Below are positions 11,013 to 19,376 of a DNA stretch of 64,000 nt, one piece after another. Made by a program: the position numbers and the translations under genes. The stretch is taken from the NCBI RefSeq assembly GCF_019203185.1, contig NZ_CP078093.1:558001-622000 (forward strand), given 5' to 3'. Each line of letters starts with the position of its first letter. Position 1 is the stretch's first letter. The DNA comes from Crassaminicella indica (GTDB taxonomy: Bacteria; Bacillota; Clostridia; Peptostreptococcales; Thermotaleaceae). The notes under the pieces were generated by a model. The model was not told the DNA's origin. It was given only the letters and a program-made list of their open reading frames with translations, and searched no databases.

Positions 11013-14000
11013 TTAAAATTCAAATAACTCTTTTATCTCATCTTCAGTTAATTTTGTTACCAATGTTTCTCCCGGTTTTATTACTGCATTTATTATTTCC
11101 TTTTTCTTTTCCTGTAGTTTAAAAATCTTTTCTTCTATCGTTCCTCTAGTTATAAGCTTCATAACATGAACTGACTTTTCCTGCCCTATTCTGTAAGCTC
11201 TATCTGTAGCTTGCTCTTCTACAGCTGGATTCCACCAAGGATCAAAATGAATAACTGTATCCGCACCTGTTAAATTCAAACCAGTTCCCCCTGCTTTGAG
11301 TGAAATCAAAAATATTTTTCCTTCTCCTTCATTAAATGATTTAACTAACTTTCCCCTTTCTTTTGTAGCCACAGAACCATCAAGATATTTATACTCTATA
11401 TCCTTTTTTTCTAGCATTTCTCTTATTATTTTAAGCATGCTTGTAAATTGTGAAAATAAAAGTATTCTATGTCCACTTTCTATTGATTCATCTATTATTT
11501 CTTCTAAAAGAAGTAATTTACCACTTTCTCCTTTAAAATTTTCTACAAACATTGATGGATGACAGCATATCTGTCTAAGCCTTGTAAGTCCAGCTAAAAT
11601 CTTTATATGACTTTTTTCAAAACCTTTACTTTTTATTTCTTCATCTATTTCACTTTTTATTTGATTTAAATAAGCAAGATAGATTTTTTTCTGTTCTTTT
11701 GTAAGTTCTGCTACTACTTTATGTTCTATCTTTTCTGGAAGCTCTTTTAATACATCTTTTTTGAGTCTTCTCAAAATAAATGGTTTTATATATTTGCTCA
11801 GTTCATTTAATACACTTTTGTCTTTATCTTTTACTATAGGCTTTTCAAACTTTTTTTTGAATTTTGTGTGAGATAATAAATATCCCGGCATAACAAAATC
11901 GAATATTGACCAAAGTTCTGTCAGAGAATTTTCAATAGGAGTACCTGTCAAAGCAAAATATCCTTTAGCATTAATCAGCTTTACTGACTTTGCATTTTGT
12001 GAAGCTGGATTTTTTATATGCTGTGCTTCATCGAGTATACAATATCTAAATGAAATATCTTTATAAAAGTCTATGTCCCTTCTTATAAGTGGATAAGAAG
12101 TTACTACTACATCATAATCCTTTATATTTGCTATATAATTTTCTCTCTCTTTTTTATTTCCCGATATAGCTATAGTCTTTAATTCTGGAGTAAACTTTTC
12201 AACTTCTGAAATCCAGTTATAGACTAAAGATGTAGGAGCCACTATTAATGAAGGATAGCTTCCCTTTTCTTCTTTTTCTGAAAGTAAAAAAGTCAAAACT
12301 TGAAGTGTCTTTCCAAGTCCCATATCATCAGCAAGAATTCCACCAAATCCATATGCACTTAATATCTTAAGCCATTTAAAGCCAAACTTTTGATACTTCC
12401 TCAAAATTTTATCTAAATTATCTGGTATTTTATATTTTATATCGTTTGGCTCTTTTATATTTTGAACTAACTGTTTAAATGGCAAATTTCTCTCAACATT
12501 ACGTAATCCTATATCTTTTAAATTTTCATCAATATAAGCAGCTCTAAATTTAGGTATTTGTACAACTTCCTTTTCAAAATCTTTTTTATCTAAATCCAGC
12601 CCTTCTACTAATTTTAAAATTCCATGCAGCTCTTTTATATCAAGTGGAAGAAAAGAACCATCTTTCAGCTTATAAAACCTTTTCTTTTCTTTTAAAGAAT
12701 TAAATACATCTGCAAGTTCTGATCTATCTATTCCTTCTATTTCAAAACTAAACTCCAACAAATCATTTTCTGTATTTAATCTAACTCCACCTGAAAACGA
12801 TGAAACATCTCTTATTTTCATATCTTTGAATGCTTCACTATAATAAATATCAGCTAATTTTTGAAGCTTTGGCATCGTATCATAAATAAAATCATATATT
12901 TTTTCTTCACCATTTAAATATACATAATTATTTTTCACTTTAAAATCTGCTCTTTCAAATATATCTATTAATTCCCTTTCCATTTCAATATCTCTAACTA
13001 AAATCTTTTCGTCATCTAAAGGCTTGTATTCATCTTTTGAAAATGGATTTATAGATATTTCTCCATATACAAACTTGATTTCAGCTGTAATATCATCTCC
13101 AGCTCTATCAAAATAAACTTCTTTCCTCAACTCTGGCTTATAAATACATGTTCTTACCTTTTCATCAATATGAACATCCCCTGATTTTTCCAATCTTGGA
13201 ATTATCTCTGATACAAAGCTCTCACTATATTCTTTTGGGATTTTTATAGTATAATTTTGATTCCTGATAGCTGTATTATAAAATGGTACAAATATTTTCA
13301 TTTGAGTTTCTGAATTTTTGTAAATCTTATTTTTTGCAAAAAAATACTCTCCATCTACTGTCAAAGGAATAATTTGATCACTTAAAACACCTATTTTTAA
13401 TGTCAAATCATCATCTTCTTTTCCAAGTATATATTCTATAGGCATGTCCTCATTGACTATACTAACATCTGGAAACTCTTTTCCAAATACAACCATATTA
13501 AATTTCCTATCTTTCATTATTTCAAAGAATCTCTTTAATGTATATTGATTTAATATAGCTTTATTTCCTGCTAAAAGACTAGCTCCGGTATCCCAGTACG
13601 ATAAATCATCTAAAGCTTTTTCATTTCCATAAATCTCCATAAGAAGCTCAATAATGGGTTGATCTTCTTTTTTAAATTCGTACTTATTAAAATCAAGAGT
13701 AAACTGTTTTCCAAAATACAATTCTTCCTTAGTGTCTATACTTTTGAGAAATTTTTTTATATTCCTTACTTTATAAAGCTTTTTCTCACCTATTTTAAAG
13801 CTTAAATGCGATGCATTTTTTATTTTATATCCATTAGGAATAAATTCATAAGTTACTTCTAATTCTAAAGGTGTTTTTTTTACTGATGCTTTTAGATTTC
13901 TAAAATAATCTACAATCCATTCTATTTCATCTGAATTTTTCGATAAATCAAATTCTCCTTCTCTATCCCTATCCATTATCTCAAACAAAGCTGCTACTAT

Positions 14001-14252
14001 ATGTTTACAATATCCAAAATAATTTTCATATGCTGGGCATGTACAACTTGCACCCTCAAAAAATCCTTTTTCATCAAATACAACTTCTACATAATAATTC
14101 TTATTTCCTTTAACTAATGCTTTAACTAAATTTAATTCTGGAATATATACTAGTTCTCTTACTCTATCGTTTAAATAGTAATTTTCCCCTTTTGAATAAC
14201 TATTATAGTTACCAATAGTATCAACTATTATAGATTCATCAAGTTTGAACAT
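11013..14252 (-). CDS. SNF2-family helicase with SWIM zinc finger
   Basis: A 1079-residue superfamily 2 DNA translocase. An N-terminal SWIM zinc finger (CTCPAYENYFGYCKH, near residue 65-80) is followed by a long helical region and then the SNF2 ATPase from about residue 620. ATPase motifs visible are Walker A DDMGLGKT (about 640), DEAQH (about 740), LTGTPIEN, AGGTGLNLTGAD and ATDRAYRIGQ (about 1020). This is the bacterial SNF2 plus SWIM architecture, related to B. subtilis YwqA. Such proteins are thought to remodel protein-DNA complexes or act in repair. The first gene of a two-gene unit; no defence genes flank it. Confidence 0.92.
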   Translation of the reverse strand: MFKLDESIIVDTIGNYNSYSKGENYYLNDRVRELVYIPELNLVKALVKGNKNYYVEVVFDEKGFFEGASCTCPAYENYFGYCKHIVAALFEIMDRDREGEFDLSKNSDEIEWIVDYFRNLKASVKKTPLELEVTYEFIPNGYKIKNASHLSFKIGEKKLYKVRNIKKFLKSIDTKEELYFGKQFTLDFNKYEFKKEDQPIIELLMEIYGNEKALDDLSYWDTGASLLAGNKAILNQYTLKRFFEIMKDRKFNMVVFGKEFPDVSIVNEDMPIEYILGKEDDDLTLKIGVLSDQIIPLTVDGEYFFAKNKIYKNSETQMKIFVPFYNTAIRNQNYTIKIPKEYSESFVSEIIPRLEKSGDVHIDEKVRTCIYKPELRKEVYFDRAGDDITAEIKFVYGEISINPFSKDEYKPLDDEKILVRDIEMERELIDIFERADFKVKNNYVYLNGEEKIYDFIYDTMPKLQKLADIYYSEAFKDMKIRDVSSFSGGVRLNTENDLLEFSFEIEGIDRSELADVFNSLKEKKRFYKLKDGSFLPLDIKELHGILKLVEGLDLDKKDFEKEVVQIPKFRAAYIDENLKDIGLRNVERNLPFKQLVQNIKEPNDIKYKIPDNLDKILRKYQKFGFKWLKILSAYGFGGILADDMGLGKTLQVLTFLLSEKEEKGSYPSLIVAPTSLVYNWISEVEKFTPELKTIAISGNKKERENYIANIKDYDVVVTSYPLIRRDIDFYKDISFRYCILDEAQHIKNPASQNAKSVKLINAKGYFALTGTPIENSLTELWSIFDFVMPGYLLSHTKFKKKFEKPIVKDKDKSVLNELSKYIKPFILRRLKKDVLKELPEKIEHKVVAELTKEQKKIYLAYLNQIKSEIDEEIKSKGFEKSHIKILAGLTRLRQICCHPSMFVENFKGESGKLLLLEEIIDESIESGHRILLFSQFTSMLKIIREMLEKKDIEYKYLDGSVATKERGKLVKSFNEGEGKIFLISLKAGGTGLNLTGADTVIHFDPWWNPAVEEQATDRAYRIGQEKSVHVMKLITRGTIEEKIFKLQEKKKEIINAVIKPGETLVTKLTEDEIKELFEF

Positions 14253-14295
14253 ATTTCACCTCAATATATTTTATAACTATTTTGAATAACTATTA

Positions 14296-14565
14296 AAATA
14301 GCTTATAGTATTTTTTTCTTATCAATTCTTCTGCTTTTATTGCTTTTTCTTCATCATAAGTATGAACCATTAGATTCCTTTTTTCTAACGCATCAATCCA
14401 CATATGCCAATCATCAATCAACTGTGTCTGATCACACAAAACCCTCTTGTTCTAAATAATCTTTCATAGTTTTCCAAGCTAATTCAAAAGTATACTCAAA
14501 ACATTGTATTAATCCTTAGACTTCAAATTTATTCCTTTCCTCTTTTTCAGTGAACTCTGTACTAT
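14296..14565 (-). pseudogene. Decayed HI0074-type HEPN gene copy
   Basis: This minus-strand segment matches the gene at 15905-16336 almost base for base, but lacks about 40 bp (GTGTCTG joins directly to ATCACAC near 14428). It also has a TAG in place of a sense codon near 14517 and diverges before the start. It cannot encode an intact protein. Confidence 0.75.
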
Positions 14566-14598
14566 TATTATATCATGTTTGTCATTTTATCATATTAA

Positions 14599-14648
14599 AA
14601 AACAGCTTTAATCCTATTCGCAAATAGAACTAAAGCTACCATAACTGA
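14599..14648 (-). terminator. Recurrent hairpin terminator, copy A
   Basis: Inverted repeat AGCTTTAAT... with ...ACTAAAGCT directly downstream of the small coiled-coil gene. It is the more diverged form of a hairpin that occurs five times between 14.6 and 19.4 kb. Confidence 0.6.
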
Positions 14649-14657
14649 CGCATACTT

Positions 14658-14909
14658 TTATTTTACATTGTTAATATTGATTACCTTTTTTATTTTATCT
14701 ATATCTTTTGTTTTCTCTTCTAATTTCATAAATTCCGTATCCGCTTCCGTAATAAAATTTAAAATTGATTTTTGTGTAGTCTCTATTCCTCTTTGAGTTT
14801 TTTCAAGATTTTCTAGCTTTTCATCTATTTTATTTAATCGATCATTAATAGGCTGTAATTTTCTATCTAATAACATTTCTATTGATTTTAAAAGCAAATC
14901 ATTCTCCAT
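14658..14909 (-). CDS. Small coiled-coil protein of unknown function
   Basis: An 83-residue, highly charged protein starting MENDLLLKSIEMLLDRKLQ. A central heptad stretch (RLNKIDEKLENLEKTQRGIE) strongly predicts a coiled coil. No enzymatic motif is visible. The frame extends to an ATG at 14925-14927, but the ATG at 14907-14909 has a GGTGGTG sequence upstream and is preferred. A second copy at 16816-17043 is interrupted by an IS3 element. It sits among nucleotidyltransferase/HEPN genes; an accessory role there is only a guess. Confidence 0.6.
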   Translation of the reverse strand: MENDLLLKSIEMLLDRKLQPINDRLNKIDEKLENLEKTQRGIETTQKSILNFITEADTEFMKLEEKTKDIDKIKKVININNVK

Positions 14910-15027
14910 TATATTCACCACCCACATTTTTAATTAATTCTATTTTAACATCAAATTAGCTTTAACTCAAATTTATAATTTCTCAATATTTTATCAATCT
15001 TCACCTATATTAAATTGTTTCAAAGTA

Positions 15028-15080
15028 AAATAGCTTTAATCCCATTACTAAAAAATAGAATTAAAGCCACAATAACTGAA
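15028..15080 (-). terminator. Recurrent hairpin terminator, copy B
   Basis: TGGCTTTAATTC pairs with GGATTAAAGCTA on the minus strand and is followed by a T-rich stretch, directly after the nucleotidyltransferase gene at 15109. Confidence 0.65.
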
Positions 15081-15108
15081 CTGATGAACACCAACAATTT
15101 TAAAGAGT

Positions 15109-15414
15109 TTATCTTTTATAAAATACTTTTCCAAACTTATCTATATGTTTCTTTAACCCTTCATGTTTTAAACCTTCATAGTGTACAACATCAAAATAAT
15201 ATGGTAAAGGCAATTTTTCATTTAACTCTACACTTATCTGATTCACTATTTCTACAGTAATATCAATACCATAAATAACTATATCCACATCAGAACCATT
15301 TTTATAGTTTCCAATAGCACGACTCCCAAAAATAGCTGCTTTCTCAATTTCCTTCCTTCTTATTAAAGCATCCTTAATCAAGCCCATACTTTTAGATGGT
15401 ATACCAAATCTCAT
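15109..15414 (-). CDS. MntA-like minimal nucleotidyltransferase (antitoxin candidate)
   Basis: A 101-residue MNT-fold protein with the family signature GSRAIGNYKNGSDVDIVIYG, which fits GSX10DXD exactly. In type VII toxin-antitoxin systems the MntA antitoxin uses this site to AMPylate its HepT partner. The start codon overlaps the stop of the HEPN gene upstream by 4 bp, so the two are translationally coupled in the order HEPN then MNT. Function is inferred from motifs and gene order. Confidence 0.8.
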   Translation of the reverse strand: MRFGIPSKSMGLIKDALIRRKEIEKAAIFGSRAIGNYKNGSDVDIVIYGIDITVEIVNQISVELNEKLPLPYYFDVVHYEGLKHEGLKKHIDKFGKVFYKR

Positions 15415-15812
15415 CTCTTCTCACCTAATAAAGTATGTACTTGAGATATAGCTTTATAATATTCTTCTTTTATCTTTTTCACAGCAAAATTAAAACGTTC
15501 TTCATCATACGTATGAGCTAAAAGATTCCTTTTTTCTAACATATCCATCCACACTTCTCCATCTTGAATCAATTCATAATGAAATGCTGCTTTTATTACC
15601 TCTCTTGGAAATTTCACTTCTACTTCTTGAGATTCTAGATAATCTTTCAGGGTTTTCCAAGCAAGTTCAAATGTATATTCAAATCTCTGAATTAAACCTT
15701 CTTTTTCAAGTATACTCAATTTATCAAAGTCTAAAATTGCAGCATGCAATTGACTATAAGCCTTATCAAAGTTTTCAAATCTTTGACGCCATCGAATTTC
15801 TTTTCCACTCAT
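15411..15812 (-). CDS. HEPN-fold protein of the HI0074/HepT type (toxin candidate)
   Basis: 133 residues, all-helical, of the nucleotidyltransferase substrate-binding (HI0074) family. The motif RNLLAHTY matches RX4HXY, the catalytic/AMPylated motif of HepT ribonuclease toxins, and the Asn after Arg is typical of active HEPN RNases. FEYTFELAWKTLKDYL is the family core. An AAAGGAGG lies before the ATG at 15812. It overlaps the MNT gene by 4 bp. Older annotation calls this family a substrate-binding partner rather than a toxin. Confidence 0.8.
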   Translation of the reverse strand: MSGKEIRWRQRFENFDKAYSQLHAAILDFDKLSILEKEGLIQRFEYTFELAWKTLKDYLESQEVEVKFPREVIKAAFHYELIQDGEVWMDMLEKRNLLAHTYDEERFNFAVKKIKEEYYKAISQVHTLLGEKR

Positions 15813-15960
15813 TTATATACTCTCCTCCTTTATCTAATATTTTCACCTTTGGCGTATTCTCCCTTAAATACTCAAGTATAATTTTTATCCTTTCTATTCC
15901 AGCTTTACCCTTCAAAGTAATAGATACTAAATCCTCTTGATAATATCCATTCCTCCAGCT
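15813..15960 (-). pseudogene. Remnant coding segment of unknown origin
   Basis: In a frame different from the HEPN gene upstream, the minus strand reads through about 50 codons with no start (YYQEDLVSITLKGKAGIER and on to EYLRENTPKVKILDKGGE). It looks like the 3' end of a lost gene, possibly the original partner of the 15905 gene. I do not recognise the family. Confidence 0.35.
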
Positions 15961-16336
15961 TCAAACAAAGTTCCTTAATCATTTTATAGTATTTTTTTCT
16001 TATCAATTCTTCTGCTTCTATTGCTTTCTCTTCATCATAAGTATGAGCCATTAGATTCCTTTTTTCTAACGCATCAATCCACATATGCCCATCATCAATC
16101 AACTGTGTCTGAAAAGCTGTTTTTATTGTTGCTCTAGGACTTTTCACATCAAAACCCTCTTGTTCTAAATAATCTTTCATAGTTTTCCAAGCTAATTCAA
16201 AGGTATATTCAAAACATTGTATTAATCCTTGTACTTCAAATTTATTCAGTTCCTCTTTTTCAATAAATTCTGTTAGCTGCCTAGCAGCTTTTGTTAAATT
16301 AGAAAATCTCTGTTTCCATCTGATATCAATATTCAT
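15905..16336 (-). CDS. HEPN-fold HI0074-type paralogue, probably altered C-terminus
   Basis: 143 residues, clearly paralogous to 15411-15812: it shares FEYTFELAWKTMKDYLEQ and has RNLMAHTY, again RX4HXY. The last 15 or so residues (ILSRGFSIYYFEG) do not look like the family and overlap remnant coding sequence in another frame, so the tail was probably replaced by a deletion. No intact nucleotidyltransferase follows it, so if it is an active toxin it lacks an adjacent antitoxin. The Shine-Dalgarno is weak. Fragments of the same gene occur at 14296-14565 and 16603-16722. Confidence 0.65.
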   Translation of the reverse strand: MNIDIRWKQRFSNLTKAARQLTEFIEKEELNKFEVQGLIQCFEYTFELAWKTMKDYLEQEGFDVKSPRATIKTAFQTQLIDDGHMWIDALEKRNLMAHTYDEEKAIEAEELIRKKYYKMIKELCLKLEEWILSRGFSIYYFEG

Positions 16337-16401
16337 ATATACCAGCTTTATAAAATCTATAAAAATCTAAATAAATATATAAAGGTTATAGATTTTATTC
16401 A

Positions 16402-16476
16402 TACACTCAATATTTTTACAAATATTAGTGTACATAATAGCATTTCTCTACAATGCTATACCGCAAGCCAACGGTA
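16402..16476. other. Three consecutive small hairpins in a noncoding gap
   Basis: Between the HEPN paralogue and the next duplicated block, three stems follow one another: 16402-16432 (TACACT...AGTGTA with an A/T extension), 16438-16458 (TAGCATT...AATGCTA) and 16459-16476 (TACCG...CGGTA). No reading frame explains them. They could be the end of a lost mobile element or a small RNA. The rest of 16337-16602 shows nothing recognisable. Confidence 0.4.
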
Positions 16477-16602
16477 CTTTTGTTCACTTCCTTTCTTAAC
16501 AATCAAACAACTAATTTTCCAAAATGAAATTGAATACATTAATATCACCTCTGATATTATAACACCATAGATGTATAAATCATTCAACAAATTTTTATAG
16601 AT

Positions 16603-16722
16603 TCTTGTTCTAAATAATCTTTCATAGTTTTCCAAGCTAATTCAAAGGTATATTCAAAACATTGTATTAATCCTTAGACTTCAAATTTATTCAGTTCCTC
16701 TTTTTCAGTGAACTCTGTACTA
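16603..16722 (-). pseudogene. Fragment of HEPN gene within duplicated block
   Basis: About 120 bp nearly identical to 14445-14565, including the same TAG at the position corresponding to 14517. The shared stop means the already broken gene was duplicated. Confidence 0.75.
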
Positions 16723-16756
16723 TTATTATATCATGTTTGTCATTTTATCATATTAA

Positions 16757-16808
16757 AAAACAGCTTTAATCCTATTCGCAAATAGAACTAAAGCTACCAT
16801 AACTGACG
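16757..16808 (-). terminator. Recurrent hairpin terminator, copy C
   Basis: Duplicate of copy A (14599-14648), downstream of the interrupted coiled-coil gene. Confidence 0.6.
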
Positions 16809-16815
16809 CATACTT

Positions 16816-17043
16816 TTATTTTACATTGTTAATATTGATTACCTTTTTTATTTTATCTATATCTTTTGTTTTCTCTTCTAATTTCATAAATTCCGTATCC
16901 GCTTCCGTAATAAAATTTAAAATTGATTTTTGTGTAGTCTCTATTCCTCTTTGAGTTTTTTCAAGATTTTCTAGTTTTTCATCTATTTTATTTAATCGAT
17001 CATTAATAGGCTGTAATTTTCTATCTAATAACATTTCTATTGA
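16816..17043 (-). pseudogene. Coiled-coil gene copy disrupted by IS3 element
   Basis: Encodes MLLDRKLQPINDRL to the stop, identical in protein to residues of the 14658 gene. Its first codons lie beyond the insertion, from 18298 rightwards. The intact paralogue at 14658-14909 serves as the empty-site reference. Confidence 0.85.
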
Positions 17044-17083
17044 TGGATCTATGTCAATATTTTGGACAACAAAAAGTTAGTTT

Positions 17084-17899
17084 TTAACATACAATTTTAG
17101 CCTCATCTTCTACTTGTTGAGGGGTTTTATATTTTAATGATCCATGAATACGACTTCTATTGTACCAACTTTCAATGTATTCAAATATAGCTAATTTAGC
17201 GGTATGAAAATCTATATATTTTACATGATGAATTTCTTCTTTTTTTAATACAGAATGGAATGATTCAATAGGAGCATTGTCATAAGGACACCCTTTACGA
17301 CTAAAGGAATGCTGTATCCCCTTAGATTTAAGGTACCTCCCCAATTCCATGCTTGTATATTGCGAGCCTAAATCGGAATGCAATACAAGTGTATCTGTAG
17401 GATTTTGTGAAATATAAGCATTCTTTACAGCCTGTAAGGCTACATTTACAGTCATAGCAGTATCAAATGAATACCCTATTATTTTACGAGAATGAAGATC
17501 CATAACAGATGCAAGATAGCACCATCCATCTTTTATCGTATGTATATAAGTGATATCCGTTACCCATTTTTGATTAAGTGCAGTGGTTTGAAAATCACGA
17601 TTAAGTAGATTAGGATATTCTATGACTTTCTGTTTTGTTGAATAAGGTCTATACTTTTTGACTGTAATAGCATAAATACCAAGCTTTCGCATTATTCTCT
17701 GTACTCTTTTTATGCTAACTGTGTATCCTTTTTTTAAAAGCATATGATATATTTTAGGAGCACCATATCTTCTTTTAGATTGAGTATAGATGTTATAAAT
17801 TGTTTCTTTTAGTTCTTTATTTTCAAGTTCTCGATTAGAAGGTGTATGACAAAGTGCATTATAATAAGAGCTACGAGAAACTTCTAGTATTTTGCACAT
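17084..17899 (-). CDS. IS3-family transposase OrfB (DDE integrase domain)
   Basis: 271 residues with an HTH_21-like N-terminus (RRYGAPKIYHMLLKKG) and an rve integrase core: WVTDITYI (D), LHSDLGSQYTS (D) and the E in SFHSVLKKEE. The coding frame continues upstream of the first ATG to the A6G slippage site at 17986-17992, so the active transposase is probably the OrfAB fusion. The DXGXQ motif is intact, in contrast to the second copy at 37714. Confidence 0.92.
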   Translation of the reverse strand: MCKILEVSRSSYYNALCHTPSNRELENKELKETIYNIYTQSKRRYGAPKIYHMLLKKGYTVSIKRVQRIMRKLGIYAITVKKYRPYSTKQKVIEYPNLLNRDFQTTALNQKWVTDITYIHTIKDGWCYLASVMDLHSRKIIGYSFDTAMTVNVALQAVKNAYISQNPTDTLVLHSDLGSQYTSMELGRYLKSKGIQHSFSRKGCPYDNAPIESFHSVLKKEEIHHVKYIDFHTAKLAIFEYIESWYNRSRIHGSLKYKTPQQVEDEAKIVC

Positions 17900-17958
17900 A
17901 GCTTGTATAGAATGTTTATCAGACTGCTCTGTAATAACTTTAAATAATTGATCGTCAT

Positions 17959-18234
17959 TTATGCTTTGGCGAATATGGTGATAGCCTTTTTTAAGATAGT
18001 ATTCTCCTCCTGAAGGCGTGCAATTTGTTTTTTTAATTCTGCTACATCATTTAATGTAGTAGTTTTTCCATCTGATGTAGATATAGGAGAAAATCTTTTA
18101 ATCCATTTATATATAGTGACATCTGAAACACCATATTCGCTGCTTAATTCTTTTACAGAACGACCAGAATAATAAAGATCTACAATTGTCTTTTTAAAAT
18201 CTTGATTGAATTTTTTATTGTTCATTATGGACAC
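17959..18234 (-). CDS. IS3-family OrfA (helix-turn-helix)
   Basis: 91 residues: an HTH_Tnp_1 domain (SVKELSSEYGVSDVTIYKWI) followed by a leucine-zipper-like coiled coil (LKKQIARLQEENTILKKA). Near its end the minus strand has AAAAAAG at 17986-17992, the -1 frameshift motif of IS3 elements, which places the ribosome in the orfB frame. OrfA binds the ends and modulates transposition. Confidence 0.92.
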   Translation of the reverse strand: MSIMNNKKFNQDFKKTIVDLYYSGRSVKELSSEYGVSDVTIYKWIKRFSPISTSDGKTTTLNDVAELKKQIARLQEENTILKKAITIFAKA

Positions 18235-18441
18235 ATCCTCTCAGTTATTATTTTATATATTTAACCAATTTGTGTCCATAAAACTATACTAACACCATGA
18301 TTTTAAAAGCAAATCATTCTCCATTATATTCACCACCCACATTTTTAATTAATTCTATTTTAACATCAAATTAGCTTTAACTCAAATTTATAATTTCTCA
18401 ATATTTTATCAATCTTCATATATATTAAATTGTTTCAAAGT

Positions 18442-18494
18442 AAAATAGCTTTAATCCCATTACTAAAAAATAGAATTAAAGCCACAATAACTGA
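18442..18494 (-). terminator. Recurrent hairpin terminator, copy D
   Basis: Near-identical duplicate of copy B (15028-15080), here just before the stop-proximal side of the nucleotidyltransferase gene at 18510. Confidence 0.65.
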
Positions 18495-18509
18495 ATAACT
18501 AAACTTACA

Positions 18510-18836
18510 TCAATTCAATTTTTCTATCTCTATACCAGTATTAATTATTTCTTCAACGATTCCTAGTGGATTATTATAATCATCTAATGTAAATGCTTGA
18601 GGTTCTAAATCTATATCATAATCAGATGCTTCCATAAGCAAATACGTAATTCCATCTACCCGACTCATATTTTTAAAGTAGTCTGAAAAAACAGCTAAAT
18701 CTATATCACTATCATTTCTAAAATTTCCTTTTGCATATGACCCAAACACAATTACCTTTTGTATAGGAATTTGTTTTGATATTTTCTTTACATAATCTTC
18801 TATGATCTGCTGAATTGATTTAGGGATTGAACCCAT
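18510..18836 (-). CDS. MNT-fold nucleotidyltransferase
   Basis: 108 residues with GSYAKGNFRNDSDIDLAVF, an exact GSX10DXD site. It follows a HEPN gene in the same order as the 15.4-kb pair but is only distantly related to it. GAGGAGGT precedes the ATG at 18836. It overlaps the HEPN gene by 37 bp in another frame. Likely a HEPN/MNT toxin-antitoxin-type pair; the biochemical activity is inferred. Confidence 0.8.
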   Translation of the reverse strand: MGSIPKSIQQIIEDYVKKISKQIPIQKVIVFGSYAKGNFRNDSDIDLAVFSDYFKNMSRVDGITYLLMEASDYDIDLEPQAFTLDDYNNPLGIVEEIINTGIEIEKLN

Positions 18837-19243
18837 AAAAATACCTCCTCAGATTTTTTTAATATATCTAATGCAATCTCTTTAGTAACTTCACTTCCAA
18901 CCTTTTCTTTATAAGATGGATATCTTTCAGATATATAATAAGCTAATAACTTCATGAAAACAGGCTTATACTTCTTCACTTTATCATCAAACTCTTCATC
19001 TAAAACTAAATCTTTATATTCTTTCTTCAAGAAAACCGACTTAAAAACTATCCATATATTATGAGTCTTAGGAGCTTCATCTCCTGTATATAATACATGT
19101 ATACCCTTAACTATTTTTTCAATTGCTTGCTGACACATAAAAACTACATACAAATATTTTCCTGCTTTTAACATGGCTTTAGCAGTATCTAAGTCATACT
19201 TCGCAATATGTTCCCAATGATCATACTTTTCTCTATTATTCAT
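18800..19243 (-). CDS. HEPN domain protein (COG2250-like)
   Basis: 147 residues, helical, with the HEPN pattern HIAKYDLDTAKAML, VVFMCQQAIEKIVKGIH and APKTHNI. Unlike the 15.4- and 15.9-kb proteins it has no obvious RX4-6H motif, so it may not be a nuclease of the HepT type. AGAGGAAGTGA precedes the ATG. It is the first gene of a two-gene unit with the MNT gene. Confidence 0.78.
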   Translation of the reverse strand: MNNREKYDHWEHIAKYDLDTAKAMLKAGKYLYVVFMCQQAIEKIVKGIHVLYTGDEAPKTHNIWIVFKSVFLKKEYKDLVLDEEFDDKVKKYKPVFMKLLAYYISERYPSYKEKVGSEVTKEIALDILKKSEEVFLWVQSLNQFSRS

Positions 19244-19376
19244 AACTAAATCACTTCCTCTATACCTACATTATATCAAAATATATAAAAAATTAATAAT
19301 CTATATTCAATCATTTCATTATTCCTAATTTTAAAATCGTCATATCTATTTTACCATGAAAATAAAGTTTTCCACA

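Larger units (their letters stand above)
17044..18297 (-). mobile_element. IS3-family insertion sequence, copy 1 (1254 bp)
   Basis: Ends are TGGATCTATGTCAATATTTT on the left and, inverted, TGGTGTTAGTATAGTTTTAT on the right. These are imperfect inverted repeats that converge on TGGACA. TGA is duplicated at 17041-17043 and 18298-18300. The undisrupted paralogous block at 14.9 kb shows the pre-insertion sequence, confirming the borders. It carries orfA and orfB joined by an A6G frameshift motif. Confidence 0.92.

Noticed and set aside
11013-14252. SNF2 helicase as part of a DISARM or similar defence system
   Set aside because: No methyltransferase, DUF1998, PLD or other defence gene is adjacent; the neighbours are pyr genes and an unrecognised protein.
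18800-19243. HEPN protein at 18.8 kb as a HepT ribonuclease
   Set aside because: It has no RX4-6H motif, so only a general HEPN assignment is supported.
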